Shown here in pieces: positions 11,701 through 23,477 of a stretch of DNA of 64,000 nt (positions within the stretch are counted from its first letter, which is position 1; each line of letters opens with the position of its first letter). The position numbers were made by a program, and so were the translations under genes. Source of the DNA: Spirodela intermedia (lineage: Eukaryota; Streptophyta; Magnoliopsida; Alismatales; Araceae); the NCBI GenBank assembly GCA_902729315.2, contig LR746276.1:250501-314500 (forward strand), given 5' to 3'. The notes under the pieces are model-generated. The model did no database searches. It was not told the origin of the DNA and saw nothing but the letters and a program-made list of their open reading frames with translations.

Positions 11701-14500
11701 AATGATCCCATATGGCTTGAAAAAAAAATGCCAAATGAGCCTTGTCCCGTAGATTATCAAGTATGCCTTAGGTTATAATGTTGTTAAATGACCATATGAG
11801 GAATTATGTGCCTTCAAGAAACTCACAAATAAGTTTCTACGCCTTGGATAATCTAAGATATTTATCTTCCACCCATATTTGGACATGTTTCAATATAAAA
11901 TGTAATTTCTCAAGCCTTCAAAGTTTCCTTCACACAAGAGCTTCCAGACTGTTTAAGCAAAGCATTTTACATCTTTCAAAATATTTTAGTTCAAATGACA
12001 AAGAATAGTATTTCGTGTGTACTGTACAACTTGAATTAGAATGATCATCGTTCATTTGAGTAGATGTAAAACTCTTTATTTGGACTGAACTATGACTATA
12101 ACTTTAGTAATGAAAAAGTAGGAAGTTAATTTAGTTTCATTTACATAGATTTGTGAATCTTTAAAAGATTTAGTGTTCCTCTAGATTGAAGCCCTAAATT
12201 CATGAATTAGAAGATGATTTTTGTGATAAATACTAAGTTAACATAGCTATTAAATCTAGTGAACATGGCTGAAGCTTGTAATCCACTAGACTTTCACTAA
12301 AATTTTAATGGGACCTAAGGGCACATGTCTTAGAAACTGTAGCAGGTTGGATTGAACGGCTATAGTATGTGACATGACAATTTTGGATAGACTTATACAA
12401 AAACCAACCAAAAAATTGAGTGAGGTTCAATTCACACTCCCTCTTAGTATCACATGGTCCCATATATAAGCCAAAAAAAATTCAACAATATATCATATGA
12501 AAGTTTATTTAATGAAACTTGTTCACCATTTTTAGTGATTACATGCCTGCTTTATCATTTATCAGAGATAGGTTCTTACTATCATTCAAAACCATTTTTT
12601 GAATAATATAAGCCCTGAATTAAGGATGAAATTTGCCTTATATAAGGGTGTTCTTTTCCAATGTTCCTAGAGAGATTTTGTGCTTCAAAATTTATGTTTC
12701 CATATCTTTATCAAGCATTCAAATTGGCTCCACTTCCAAAAATGCTTTCTCACCTTTCTACACACACATTCATGCTTGAGGATATACACTTACAAGAAAA
12801 TAATTTTTTCTTTAATTTTTTTACTTGAGTACCTTACGTACTCATAATACCCTAGAGACATGAATCTAGAAAATTTGCTGGGAATCAATATGATTTAGCC
12901 TTTGCAGTCATAAATCAAAATGAAATTCTTGGAGAACACTTGGGTTAGCTAGAGTAATAAAATATAATGGAGGTCAACTAAAACATTGGTCTTTAACATT
13001 TTTAGTAACATGAGTTGGTAGAACTTAAGGGCATATTCCTTCAAGAGTGGAATTAGGTATGTGTGTCTAACAACTATAGTTCTTGAAACTGAAAATAACA
13101 TTAAATTAAAAAAAAGGATAATTTTTCCCTCCTCTTGAATCCTCCTATGGGCCTCCCTTAAAACCAATAAATTAAATAGGAACTAAGGAGGCAAATGGTG
13201 AATTAGCCTCTTTGCACAGTTGGAAAAAGTTAGGAAAAAAGAAAACTTTTTAAAGAAACATTTTCAAGTAAAGTTAATTCATAAATATTACCCTCCAATT
13301 TTATAGTCATTTGGCCTATATTCCACTCTCTATCATTTGCCATTAGGTTCCACTAATTTTATGTTCGTAGAAATTTTGAAGATTATAATGTCATTTCAAT
13401 ACCACTATATATATGTATATATTTTCTTAGCAAACAAGTATGTGAACACTTAGTTTTTGACTTAGTATCTAGACAAACCTCGCATTATCTCTTTAATTTT
13501 ATGACTTTAAGGTCAAGTCATTAGTCTTCCTAACATTATCGTTAAACTCTCATCTTACCAGTGATATGAATTAAAAGTCTATCGATATTCAATGTAAATT
13601 GATTTATAAACTCTATTATTTACAGTCACAATATACTATATTATCAACATATTATAGTGTTAGCATTTTTCATATGCTACATTATCCACATGGATATACT
13701 AGGCTATTCATAAACATGATAAATACTGCATTATTTACATATATATGCAACTATTCTATATTACTTGTCTTACGGCAACTATGTTATCCATATTTAGATA
13801 TTCTGTTTCATCCTCACATATGGAATTCTTTGATATATCATAATATGCATAGTAATACAAGGTCTACGCTTACATATTCTGTTTATGATATATAGTATTA
13901 TGCAAGAGTTGCAAAGAGTTGTAGAAGGTTGAGAATCTCTTTCTTTCTTGTTCACATTTTTCATCGATGTTTCCCTATTTTCCTTTCACTCCAATGGTCA
14001 GAAGAACAGACATTTCAAAAATGATAAAGGCCACTTGCTATCACCCAGCATCTATCTTGGGATCTGTTGTGATAGTGTGAATGAGAGTAAATTTCATAGG
14101 CTGCCAATACCGTGGACAGATTTGGTGGTACTCCGGCACAAGTCTGTTTAAGAACAGTTCACGTTCAGATTATTGTGGAACTAGTGGTTTTCTCTCCATT
14201 CTCTTTCTTGAATTTTAATTACTTATAAGTGAGTCAACTCCTTTCCTACAAAGAAAAAAAATGTGAGCATACCAACCAAAATTTTGTGACTTTATCACAG
14301 GTTAGTACATGAAAATTATAGTATTTTGAATGATAACAGCATCATATTTTGAATGACCTTTTACCCTTATGTACCTTTTGTCAAGTTTTGAACAAAGAGA
14401 ACTCAAAAAAAAAAAAAAAAACAACAATATGACCATGCAGTAGACTCTTGGAGGAATCATAACAATATTTGGATTACTAAAGGAAGATATCAAAAAATAG
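8701..14500. other. AT-rich intergenic DNA with degenerate repeats
   Basis: No gene is recognisable. All open frames are under about 100 codons and lack family motifs. Near 9700-9850 a block reading roughly as a gypsy-type leader or gag start ('RTSSRMKNEAMAE') may be a retrotransposon relic, but the match is weak. At 11455-11780 a phrase around 'gaaccttgtg...tagtggtcaaa' recurs imperfectly at least three times, suggesting a decayed tandem repeat. Long A runs occur near 11350 and 14405. Confidence 0.4.
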
Positions 14501-15511
14501 TTACAAAGTGCACATGAGAAATAATTATATTACTAGGGACATGACATCCAAGCTTGATGCAGCATTGCTTGGGAGTATTACCATTGTCAAAGGCAGACAC
14601 AATGATCTGGTGGCTCTGAATGGAGATCTATCCACTCAAGTTCCTTCTCATCATTTATATCTAAGTATGAATTTCCTTGCTCTCTCTCTCTCTCTCTCTC
14701 TCCATCTCTCACTCTCATTAGTCACCTTTAGTGTTAGTCATATGCTAGTAGTAATGGTCGCAAGTACTGGATATCCTATGGTGACACTGATGAAAAATAG
14801 CCCCTAACTCATTTTGAAATGAATATTGAAATAAAAGCCCTTAAATGTAGATAGAGAAATGAAAACGGGGTTATGAGTAACCAATTTCTTTGAGATATGA
14901 CCTGGGTGACAGGCCTTGCAAAAGAGGTTGTCATGCGGTATGGATGAGACTTACATTTGATTCGAAGTTCGAGGGCACAAGAGTTTTTGAATGTTCCTCG
15001 TGGGTCTTCTGTAGTTTGAGTGATCTGTATTGTGTGAACAACGCTGGGAGAATGTCAACACCTGATTTGACTGCGTTTTTCTTTCTTTCCTTTTTTAATG
15101 CATCTGGGACAAGTCCGCGTTTCATGATAAACACTTGGCCTCTTCCTCTTCCCGCCCAAGAAAGAGAGAGAAGACTTTTGCGTCGAAGACTCGGCACCAT
15201 GCTTCGAGGTCATACTGGCCCACAACACTCCCTTTCTTAATAATTCCGGAATAGTAAGGTCAACGCGTGTTAATCTGATGTGTTTGAATAGTGGAGACTT
15301 GTCCATTCAATTATTTTCGAATAATACTAAAATATTTCCCCCGGATGCTCTTCGTGAGGCGGACTTGGCGCCCCGGTCAAGCCAAAGCTCCAATGAATTC
15401 CATGGCCAATAAGTCTTATAAATGCATCTCTGTATATCAAAAGTATTACAGTTCTCCAACTTAATACGATACCCAGTCTAATCCCCCGCTCTCTTGTTAT
15501 GTGACATGTGC

Positions 15512-15608
<97 letters not shown>

Positions 15609-16623
15609 CAAATTAGGGAGTAAGCTAAGTATGATCAGCTCAACAACTTGCATGGATGGAAGGAGTAAGCTAGACAGGAGAAGATTCGGAGAGCTGATGA
15701 TTCCGTTAGTAGGTGGATGCGCTGGGGGGGGGGGGGATAATGAACATAATCCAAGAAAATTAAGTTGATTTCGAATTATTTCGTACTTGCCCTCTCGATT
15801 TCTGAAAGGCCATTTTTTCTCCTCGTTGGAATCCCAGAGGCTGGAACCTACCCGACCCTCCTGAGAGGAGGACCCTTATCCCAAAGACTAGCTTTTTCAT
15901 ATTTTTCAATGGCGCAAGAGGACAAAAAAGGCTTTTTTAGTGTTGTCGTGTCTTCTCGTGCGACCACGTGAAGTGGGACCCACACAGCGCCCACTTCCGA
16001 CGGAGATGGCTCTCTCTCGCCGCCTCCCTTCCCGCGCAGGGAAGGCAATTGCACACAAGAGGGCACAATGGGCCCCACCCACGCGCACCATCCTCTGGTG
16101 GTTGGCGTGCTGCTCAAGTCTGTCTCGTCACAACTTTTCGCCAGAAATTCCGAAACAGCCAAACGTCCTTTTGGAATCAGGTGGGCCCAAGTCGAAAAGG
16201 CAAGTGCGGCGGCTAGCGACATATGGGCTGCCGCATCGTCATCACCACCGTCAGCATCGGCCGCACTCGTCCTTTGCTCTCTATCTCGGCTCAACCGCCT
16301 TGAGGGTTCTTGGATTGGCCGGAAGTGGTTGCTAGCCGGCGATTGGTCAAATAAGGGGGGCAAGGTGGTCAATTCCTCGAAGGAGCGTTAGCGACTCCGC
16401 AATGACCGGGAGAAGTGAATGCCGAAAGCAGAAGTCTACTTTCCGAAAACCCCCCTTTCCACACCGCGGCGACTCACGGGAATGCTCCGGCCGGCCACCC
16501 ATACATTTACCCCGCAGAGGCAAGACAGGACGACCGGAGATAGGAGAGAGAGGGGAGAGAGACTGACGAATAGCGGAGAGAGACAAGGGGGCAGAAGAAG
16601 AACAAGCCCAGGGGGGGATGTAA
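14501..16623. other. Intergenic region and promoter side of F-box gene
   Basis: No gene is recognised. The stretch contains a short CT tract (about 14681-14703), a long GA tract and a 12-base G run (15724-15735). The last 600 bp become GC-rich, and the last 100 bp before the F-box start are purine-rich (GAGAGAGGG-like), which fits a 5' leader. Confidence 0.5.
15516..15603. repeat. (GA)n microsatellite
   Basis: Perfect GA run of about 44 units, the longest simple repeat in the window. GAGA tracts can bind BPC/GAGA-type factors in plants, but this one is about 1 kb from the nearest start codon. Confidence 0.95.
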
Positions 16624-17901
16624 ATGGCCTGCCGCGCCGCCGCCGCCGCCGCCCCCGTTGCCTTCCCTTTCTCGTCGCCGGACATGACGATGTACAGCAA
16701 CCGCCATCTCCGTGAGCAACAGCAGCAGAAGAAGCTGAGGCGCTTCTACGATCAGGAGCTGGAGCAGCAGCAAGAAGAGGAGCAGGAAAAGGAGGAAGAA
16801 AAGGGTGAGGGAGAGGAGGCCCCCCTTCTTCTTCCGGGGCTGCCCGACGACATCGCGCAGTTGTGCCTCACCCGGCTGCCCCCTCGCGTCCTCTTCGCCG
16901 TCTGCCGGTCCTGGCGCCGGCTCCTCTACTCCCCTTCCTTCCCTCCTTTCCTCTCCCTCTACGCCCTCCTCTCCTGCGCCTCCTCTCCCGCCGCCGTCGA
17001 GCTCCAGACCTTCGACCCTGTCGCCGCCGCCTGGCGGCCCGTCCCTCACCATCCCCAGTTCCGCCACCTCCTCCTCTCCCACCCGGGATTCCTCTCCCGC
17101 TCCCTCCCCGTGCAATCCGTCGCCGCCGCCGGCCGCCTCGTCTTTCTCGCCGCCACGACCCACTCCCTCCTCCCCGCCCTCCCCCGCCCCCTCGTCTTCC
17201 ATCCGGGCACATCGCAGTGGCACCTCGCGCCGCCCCTCCGCTCCCCTCGCCGGTGGTGCGCCGCCGGGACCGCTGGCGGCCGGATCTACGTGGTCAGCGG
17301 AGTCGGCCACGGGTACTGCGCCGACGTGGCGCGGTCCGTCGAGCGGTGGGATCCCGCCTCCAGCGACGGCGTGTGCCACTGGGAGCAGATGGCTCCGCTG
17401 CGGGACGGCCGGTTCAGCCGGGAGGCGGTTGACGCTGTGGCCTCCTCGGGGAAGCTCTGCATAGTCAACGTCAGAGGGAGGGCCTCCAAGGAGGGCGCCG
17501 TCTACGACATCGCCGCCGACAGGTGGGAGGATATGCCGCGCGGGCTACTGGCCGGGTGGACAGGCCCGGTCGCCGCCGCGGAGGACGACGATGACCAGCC
17601 GGGTTCCCCCGGCGGCACCATCTACGTGGCCGACGAGGCGGAGGGAGTTCTCAAGGCCTACGACTGGTTCCATGACAGGTGGATCCCGGTGGCTCGCTCC
17701 GAGCTGCTGCGCGAGGCGGTACACGTGACCGCCGGAGGCGGGCGCGTCTGCGTGGCCTGCTCCGGCGGGAAGGCCCTCGTGGTGGTCGACGTGTCGTCCC
17801 GGCCGGCGAGGATGTGGGCAGTCGACCTGCCGCCGGGGAAGAAAGTGGTGGGTCTCCACGTTCTCCCGAGACCCAGCCGCGGGGACCTCGGGAAAGCTTG
17901 A
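16624..17901 (+). CDS. SKIP25: F-box/kelch-repeat protein, SKIP25-like
   Basis: Intronless, 425 residues. After an Ala-rich start, a Gln/Glu-rich low-complexity segment (about 31-66) leads to an F-box at about 71-110 (LPGLPDDIAQLCLTRLPP, then FAVCRSWRRLLYSPSF). The C-terminal half contains degenerate kelch blades, seen as 'GGRIYVVSG', 'VERWDPASSDG', 'WEQMAPL', 'YDIAADRWEDMP' and 'YDWFHDRWIPV', enough for a beta-propeller. F-box proteins bridge SKP1 in an SCF ubiquitin ligase to a target held by the propeller. The 'VCRSWRRL.YSPSFPPFLSLYALL' region is typical of SKIP25 (SKP1-interacting partner 25). The substrate is unknown to me. A second ATG 60 bases downstream is an alternative start. Third positions are almost entirely G or C. 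No introns are needed. Confidence 0.9.
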   Translation: MACRAAAAAAPVAFPFSSPDMTMYSNRHLREQQQQKKLRRFYDQELEQQQEEEQEKEEEKGEGEEAPLLLPGLPDDIAQLCLTRLPPRVLFAVCRSWRRLLYSPSFPPFLSLYALLSCASSPAAVELQTFDPVAAAWRPVPHHPQFRHLLLSHPGFLSRSLPVQSVAAAGRLVFLAATTHSLLPALPRPLVFHPGTSQWHLAPPLRSPRRWCAAGTAGGRIYVVSGVGHGYCADVARSVERWDPASSDGVCHWEQMAPLRDGRFSREAVDAVASSGKLCIVNVRGRASKEGAVYDIAADRWEDMPRGLLAGWTGPVAAAEDDDDQPGSPGGTIYVADEAEGVLKAYDWFHDRWIPVARSELLREAVHVTAGGGRVCVACSGGKALVVVDVSSRPARMWAVDLPPGKKVVGLHVLPRPSRGDLGKA

Positions 17902-18446
17902 GAAGCCTCCAGGTTCTGCCTCGCCAATGACGTCATCGCGACGATTTCCCGATTGTTCCGACATCTCCTTCTTCCTTCCTGCCAAATTCCAGGATTGCGT
18001 GGAATTCCTGTTCCTGATACGTTCCTTCCTCTCCCCCCCCCCACAATTCTAATGTTCAGAGACGACGGCAGAGTCCGCCAATTTGCGTCCACATAGTCTT
18101 TCCCTTTCAGAGGGTTCGTTCTCCCGTATCCCTTTACGTCCGCCAATTTGGGCGGCTGGGCGGCCGGATCCGCACTGGCACGCACGCAGCTCTCTGGAGG
18201 CATCCATTTTAACTTTGACTTCTGGAAAGGGGGAATATGCCGCGCCCGGGGAGACGCGCAAACGAACTCACGGGCGTGGAGAAGACACGAGGACGGTGGA
18301 AGGTTGGATATTTTCATTTTTTCGGTAATTTACAAATGGGAACATCCATTGAGAACAACATTTTTTATTCAATAGATCGGTGCCGGCATATTGATTAAAA
18401 ATAAAAAACCCCGAAGCATCGTCGTCTTGAGTAAACGACCCCTCCC

Positions 18447-18483
<37 letters not shown>

Positions 18484-19264
18484 GGACGGTAGTATCTTTC
18501 ATTGGTCTGACTTTCCTGGGAGAAGTCATGAAGGGCCTGTTCTACATATTGACTGCACCCCGTGGCGTGCAGCTAGAAGGTCAGTACACCTAACTTTCCT
18601 TACGGGATATGCAACTAGTTTTCCAAGGGGACATCTTAGTCAATCAAGACTCCTCGATGTGGTTGGGATCATTGACTTTATCATGGTCAACCTTGAAGAA
18701 GGCTGACAACAAAAATTTCCTACAATTTTCTGACTAATCCCAAATATAGTAGTTAAGCAGATGCTCATTCCATGTTTATGAGGAAATGACGGAACAAGGA
18801 GAAATAAAGGGGTATCTCATAATCGATAAAAAGTCAACGCATGCTGTTAAGTGGGACTCACGGTAACGGGCTTTCGGGCCTCTGGCAATGTTGCTTACAC
18901 GGGGAGGGCCAGGACGCAGATAAAATGGCTTGGCCCAACTGTTATTGGGTCAGACAACGAGAAAATTGCCCACTGGGTCTCCCAGGTAGTTTGGGTAGAT
19001 TTGGACTCGGACGTTTCTGGATCGCCCGATTTCCTTCCGACTCCGTCGTCCGAATCGATTCAGCCGTAATCTTGCGAATCGACTCGTTGCCGAAGCGCCG
19101 GCAATCCCTAGCAGAGGAGACCGACTCCGGCGAGGAAGGAATAGGAAAAGAGGGATCCCTCGTGCGCTGCTTCACTCCACTCCCAAACCCTAGCAGAGGA
19201 GAGAAGGCGAAGAAGAGGAAGAAGAGGAAAAAGAGGAAAAAGAGGAAGAAGAACCACAGAGACG
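17902..19264. other. Intergenic region between F-box and second PPR gene
   Basis: It begins with the presumed 3' untranslated part of the F-box gene. It contains a CT microsatellite at 18451-18479 and further TTGAC/GTCAA motifs between 18.48 and 18.84 kb. The final 70 bases are a purine-rich AAGAGG repeat that probably lies in the 5' leader of the PPR gene. No other gene was recognised. Confidence 0.5.
18451..18479. repeat. (CT)n microsatellite
   Basis: About fourteen CT units in the intergenic region between the F-box and PPR genes. Confidence 0.9.
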
Positions 19265-21307
19265 ATGGTCAGGCTTCCTCTGAAGGTCGCTCCCCGGCTT
19301 TGTAGGCGGCTCTCCTCGTCCGATCCCTCTCCTCCGCTTAGCCTTGTTCAAATTTTATCTGCGGCACCCTTCTCTCTCTCGGCTTCGAGCCGCCCTGCCG
19401 ACGAAGTGCTCGGTCGATGCTCGGGTGCTCCATCCTGCCCAACGGAGAAGGTACGCTGTCGCGCCGCTTTGCGTATCATTCGTTCGTCTGCGTTGATACG
19501 ATGCTGATTCTCTCTGCTCCATTCGTCGCATTGCGGTTTAAATTTTTCTCGAATTTCATTCCTTGCTTGATATTCCCCGTTGCAACTGAGCAAATGGGAT
19601 GTGTAATATCTTCTCAACAGTTGATTTCCTTCCGTGGTTCAGAGTGTCGATTCCTTTTATTCCATTTGACAATGCATCGAACATTTGCTGGTTTTGCTGT
19701 TGAATCCTCTACCTGCACGGTGAAGATCTTTCATCGCGCTTAATAAGATGTTCTATCAGGAGATGCGCTTCGTACTTTGCAAATACGACGATGCTTGTCT
19801 GTTGCATAATTCATGGTGAAAATGGCAATCGATGCAGCGTAATTTCTCGTTCTCTCCTCAACCTCGTCGAAGGTTTCATGGCGACGGAGGGCGCAGGAGT
19901 CCGGAAACAATGAACCTGGATGCTGATCTCCCAGGATCGAGAAGCGAGATCCACCCTGCGTCAGACTCTGATCATTCCGCAGAGGAGGATGATTTCGTTC
20001 TGAAAGAAGCTGCACTAATCCAGAGTGTCCTCAGATCCCGCGGAGACAGCTTGGGATTGCAGTCGGCCCTCGGCGGAGAATGCTTCTCCGTGTCCGAGCG
20101 CTTGGTCCTGGAGGTCCTCCGGCGGCACCGCTCCGACTGGAAGGCCGCCTCGTCTTTCTTCGACTGGGCCTCCGTTCAAGAGGGCTACTCCCACGGATCT
20201 AGAGCGTACAACGAGATGCTCGACATTCTCGGGAGGATGAAGCAGATCAAGCTAATGCGGCAGCTGTTCGACGGGATCCCGCACGAGCCCTCTGCGCCCA
20301 TCGTGAACGAGAAGACTTTCGCCGTCCTGGTGAACAGGTACGCGGCGGCCCACAAGGTCGCCGACGCCATCAAGGTGTTCTACAAGAGGAGGGAGTACGG
20401 CCTGGACCTAGACCTGAGCGCCTTCCAGAAGCTCCTGACGGCCCTCTGCCGGTACAAGCACGTCGAGGAGGCGGAGGCCCTCTTTTTGCAGAAGCGGGCG
20501 GAGTTCCCCCCCGTGATTCGGAGCAGGAACATAATCCTCAATGGCTGGTGCGTGCTGGGAAGCTTGCGGGAGGCCAAGCGGTTCTGGAACGACATTGTCA
20601 CCTCCGACTGTAAGCCCGACCTGTACACCTACGGCATCTTCATCAACTCCCTGGCGAAGGCCGGGAAGCTGGGCACCGCCGTGAAGTTATTCACCGCCAT
20701 GTGGGCGAAGGGCTGCAGCCCGGACGTGGCCATCTGCAACTGCATCATCGACGCCCTGTGCTTCAAGAAGAGGATCCCCGAGGCGCTCGAGGTCTTCCGG
20801 GAGATGGACGGGCGTGGATGCCTGCCCGACACGGCGACCTACAACACCCTGCTGAAGCATCTCTGCGGGATCGGTCGCATGGAGGAGGCCCGCTCGCTCC
20901 TGTCAGAGATGGAGCAGCGGCGGGGAGGATGCGCGCCAAACGCCAGGACCTTCACGTACTTTTTAAAGGCTGCAAAGGATGCTGGCGAAGCGGCGGCGAT
21001 GGTTTCCCGGATGAGGAGCGCCGGCTGCGAGCCCGACGCCGACACCTACAACCTGCTGCTGAACCTGTACGTGCGGTGGGGCGACCGGAGGGGCGTAGCG
21101 TCGATATGGTCGGAGATGGAGGACCGGGGGCTCGGGCCCGACCAGCGTTCCTACACCGTCGTCATCCACGGGCTCCGCGGGCGGGGCAGACTAGACGAGG
21201 CCCGGCAGGTCTACGCCGAAATGAAGTCCAAGGGGATGATTCCGGAGCCCAGGACCCGCCTGCTCATCAAGGCTATCGAGCTGGGGAGGACGACGAAGCA
21301 GACGTGA
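19265..21307 (+). CDS. P-class PPR protein, probably mitochondrial, two exons
   Basis: Exon 1 is 19265-19450 (62 codons) and exon 2 is 19838-21307, joined in phase 0 across a 387-bp intron (donor GAGAAG|GTACGC, acceptor GATGCAG|CGTAAT), giving 551 residues. Exon 1 encodes an Arg/Ser/Leu-rich, acid-poor N-terminus (MVRLPLKVAPRLCRRLSSSD) typical of a mitochondrial presequence. Exon 2 carries about ten 35-residue P-type PPR motifs from about residue 160 to the end, for example 'YTYGIFINSLAKAGKLGTAV' and 'TYNTLLKHLCGIGRMEEARS'. There is no E or DYW tail. P-class proteins stabilise, cleave or help splice and translate organellar RNAs. A start at 19832 inside exon 2 would also give an open frame but would lose the presequence, so I prefer the spliced model. 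The next gene begins only 155 bp downstream. Confidence 0.87.
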
Positions 21308-21462
21308 CGGCCGGACGGAGTCTTGGGGCTTTTGACTCACCCGCCCGGTTCATTGGCAAGCCGGTGCGCCTGCCCGGTTCAGACTTCTTGAAAGGTCCCC
21401 AAGCTCCTCCTCTCCCCTTCCGCCGCGACGAGGTCGGTTTGGGATATTGGGCTCTCCCTTCC

Positions 21463-21580
21463 ATGGCGAGTGGACGCCCGATCTCGCCCGCGGCGGCGTT
21501 TGCGCCTCTGCTTGTCGTCGTCCTCCTCTGCTCCGGGCTCTGGGGCGTGTCGGCGAAATCTCCCTCTCCGATTACGGTTG

Positions 21581-21611
<31 letters not shown>

Positions 21612-23477
21612 CTCTCTCACAGCTTCAGCTGCTCACGGTCTTCTTATCCCACCGTTTGTTTTGCTCAGGATGCCGAGATCAGGGAGAAGAAGAACGCGTG
21701 TTACGCCGACATTGAGAGGTGGGTTTGATTCCCCGTACGCTCGCGGCTGCTATGTTTTCGTGCCATCTCTTGAGATGAGTTTTGTTTGTTGATTTCTGAT
21801 GCCCGTACTTCGTGGTCTGTGGTCTGTGGGAGAAGTGGTCTGTGGGGTTGGCAGTGCAGATCCTCCACGGTTTCCAAGGAGAACTGTGCGCTCCGTTGCC
21901 TCTCGCCGACCTGCTACGAGCTAGTGTACGGCAGTGATCCGGTGAGCCTGTAATCATATCTCGCCACTTTGCTGGTTCTCTGCTCGGGTTGGTGCCATGA
22001 TTCTGAGATACTCTGTTACTATCTGTCTGGGTGCTTGTTCTTTTCTGAAATCTCTTTTCAGTTGGAAGAAGGGGAGATCGACTACATTCGAGGCCAGGAG
22101 TACAAGTACTGCATGCACAAGTAGGATAAATCTAACTTGTTATCCATCTAGGTTGTGCGCTGAAACTCTGATCCTTTTCGCTTCGCTGGGATTACTCGAG
22201 ATCGTTTTAAGCTTCAAGATGAGTGAACGGTGATTTTGGAGGGTTTGGGACAGATGGGCAAAAGAAATTAGATCGACGGTTTTGGTTGCTGATGATTTGG
22301 ATTGTTTCTGTTTTTGAACGTCCAAAGACCCAAGTCTAGGAATCACCTGTTTGATAAGAAATGAACCATGCATTCTAAAAGTGACTATCTATTCTGTCTT
22401 CCAAGTCATGAGAAATTCTACTGGAAGGAAAACAGTTCATCATTGATAACATGAAGCTGCTTTGCTGTAATTCTAAAGGCATACTCAAAATCTTGGGACT
22501 TTGTATACTGCAATGCTAATAGCAATCTCAACCATTGACATGTAAACTAAAAATGCTTTTATTTGCTCCCTTCTGTTCAAGTGTCTCAGGAAGTTATTGA
22601 CTCGATAGTAAGCATGTAAATTTGTGAAGCCGCAGGTGCTTATGAACATTGCTCTAATACAGGCGAGAGTTATTTCATTGAAAACATATTTCCCATGCGT
22701 GATGCTTATAAGATGAAAAATCTCCTGTTGTCTCATGTAAATTCTTTTGATACTCAAGTTAATAGCGGTAGCTGACCACTGTGTTTGATAGAACATTTGC
22801 TACATGCTTGCCATTAGATGAAAATGAGCTTCTGTTCCTTGGATGACGCGTTTGCAGCTAGTTTCGTTGTACACAGCTCAAAGGGTGCTGACTAGCTCGC
22901 AGCCTACCAGTTCTGCGACCTGTTTTGTGTTTTCGTGCCTAGTCTCATTTTGTTCGTGCTCTATAAATCCAATTGATCTTCAAATTGGGAGTACTACTAG
23001 TATATTATTTTCATAAAATAAGCACAGTTTCCATTTATTCTCTTTAATTTTCAGTTGCTTAGAAAACCTGAGCTTTCTTTCTAAACTATTTTCTCCAAAT
23101 TTCGTTACCCTAGGGCTTTGATCTATGTCCAAGTTAAAATAATCACATTTGTAGATTTGTTTTTACTTTTTAGCTAAGAAATGAGGCATCTATGCCGAAA
23201 TTCAATTGCCTTTTGATATCAAAACATGAAAAAAGTGCGAAGTTGTGTAATTCAGTATGCCTTTGGACTATGTTGCTTATTGTATTGCCATATCTATAAG
23301 ATTCAGTTTTTCGTGCCTGCTGGGTCGCTATGATTGTTAAACTCTTGATTTGTCCTTCAAAATTTTGTCACTGTGATAATTCTCTTGGAGCTACCAACTC
23401 TAATTCTATAAATTATCCATTTTAGGTTATCGATTGGAGAGAGCCTGGATGGAGTGAAGGGATCCTTCAACTATTAG
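21463..23477 (+). CDS. Small secreted six-cysteine plant protein, five exons
   Basis: Rebuilt from splice borders: exons 21463-21576, 21669-21718, 21836-21941, 22062-22120 and 23426-23477, total 381 nt, 126 residues. Every junction has GT and AG and keeps frame; the fourth exon ends AA and the fifth supplies the G of a Lys codon. Residues 1-31 are a signal peptide (hydrophobic core APLLVVVLLCSGLWGV, cleavage after VSA). The mature part has six cysteines (49, 62, 72, 76, 81, 107), enough for three disulfides, with conserved-looking blocks 'CYADIESGLWGWQC', 'ENCALRCLSPTCYELVY', 'EYKYCMHK' and the C-terminal 'LSIGESLDGVKGSFNY'. From memory this matches a widely conserved, uncharacterised plant protein family; I know of no assigned function. 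Likely secreted or apoplastic. The first intron starts with a CT microsatellite. Confidence 0.85.
21581..21614. repeat. (CT)n tract in first intron of the small secreted protein gene
   Basis: CT-rich run with one TATC interruption, starting a few bases after the splice donor. Confidence 0.85.

Noticed and set aside
13599-13895. 98-codon frame rich in Tyr, Ile and Leu as a membrane protein
   Set aside because: AT-rich DNA with recurring 'ctacattatc..catat' phrases generates hydrophobic frames by chance; no recognised family.
15327-15768. Frames across the GA tract
   Set aside because: Dipeptide repeats from a microsatellite; nothing conserved on either side.
16507-17379. 290-codon minus-strand frame rich in Gly, Glu and Arg overlapping the F-box gene
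   Set aside because: Low-complexity mirror of the sense gene caused by high GC at third positions; no domain.
20701-21792. 363-codon plus-strand frame overlapping the second PPR gene and the small secreted protein gene
   Set aside because: It is the +1 frame of the PPR repeats running on by chance; the sense frame has clear PPR motifs.
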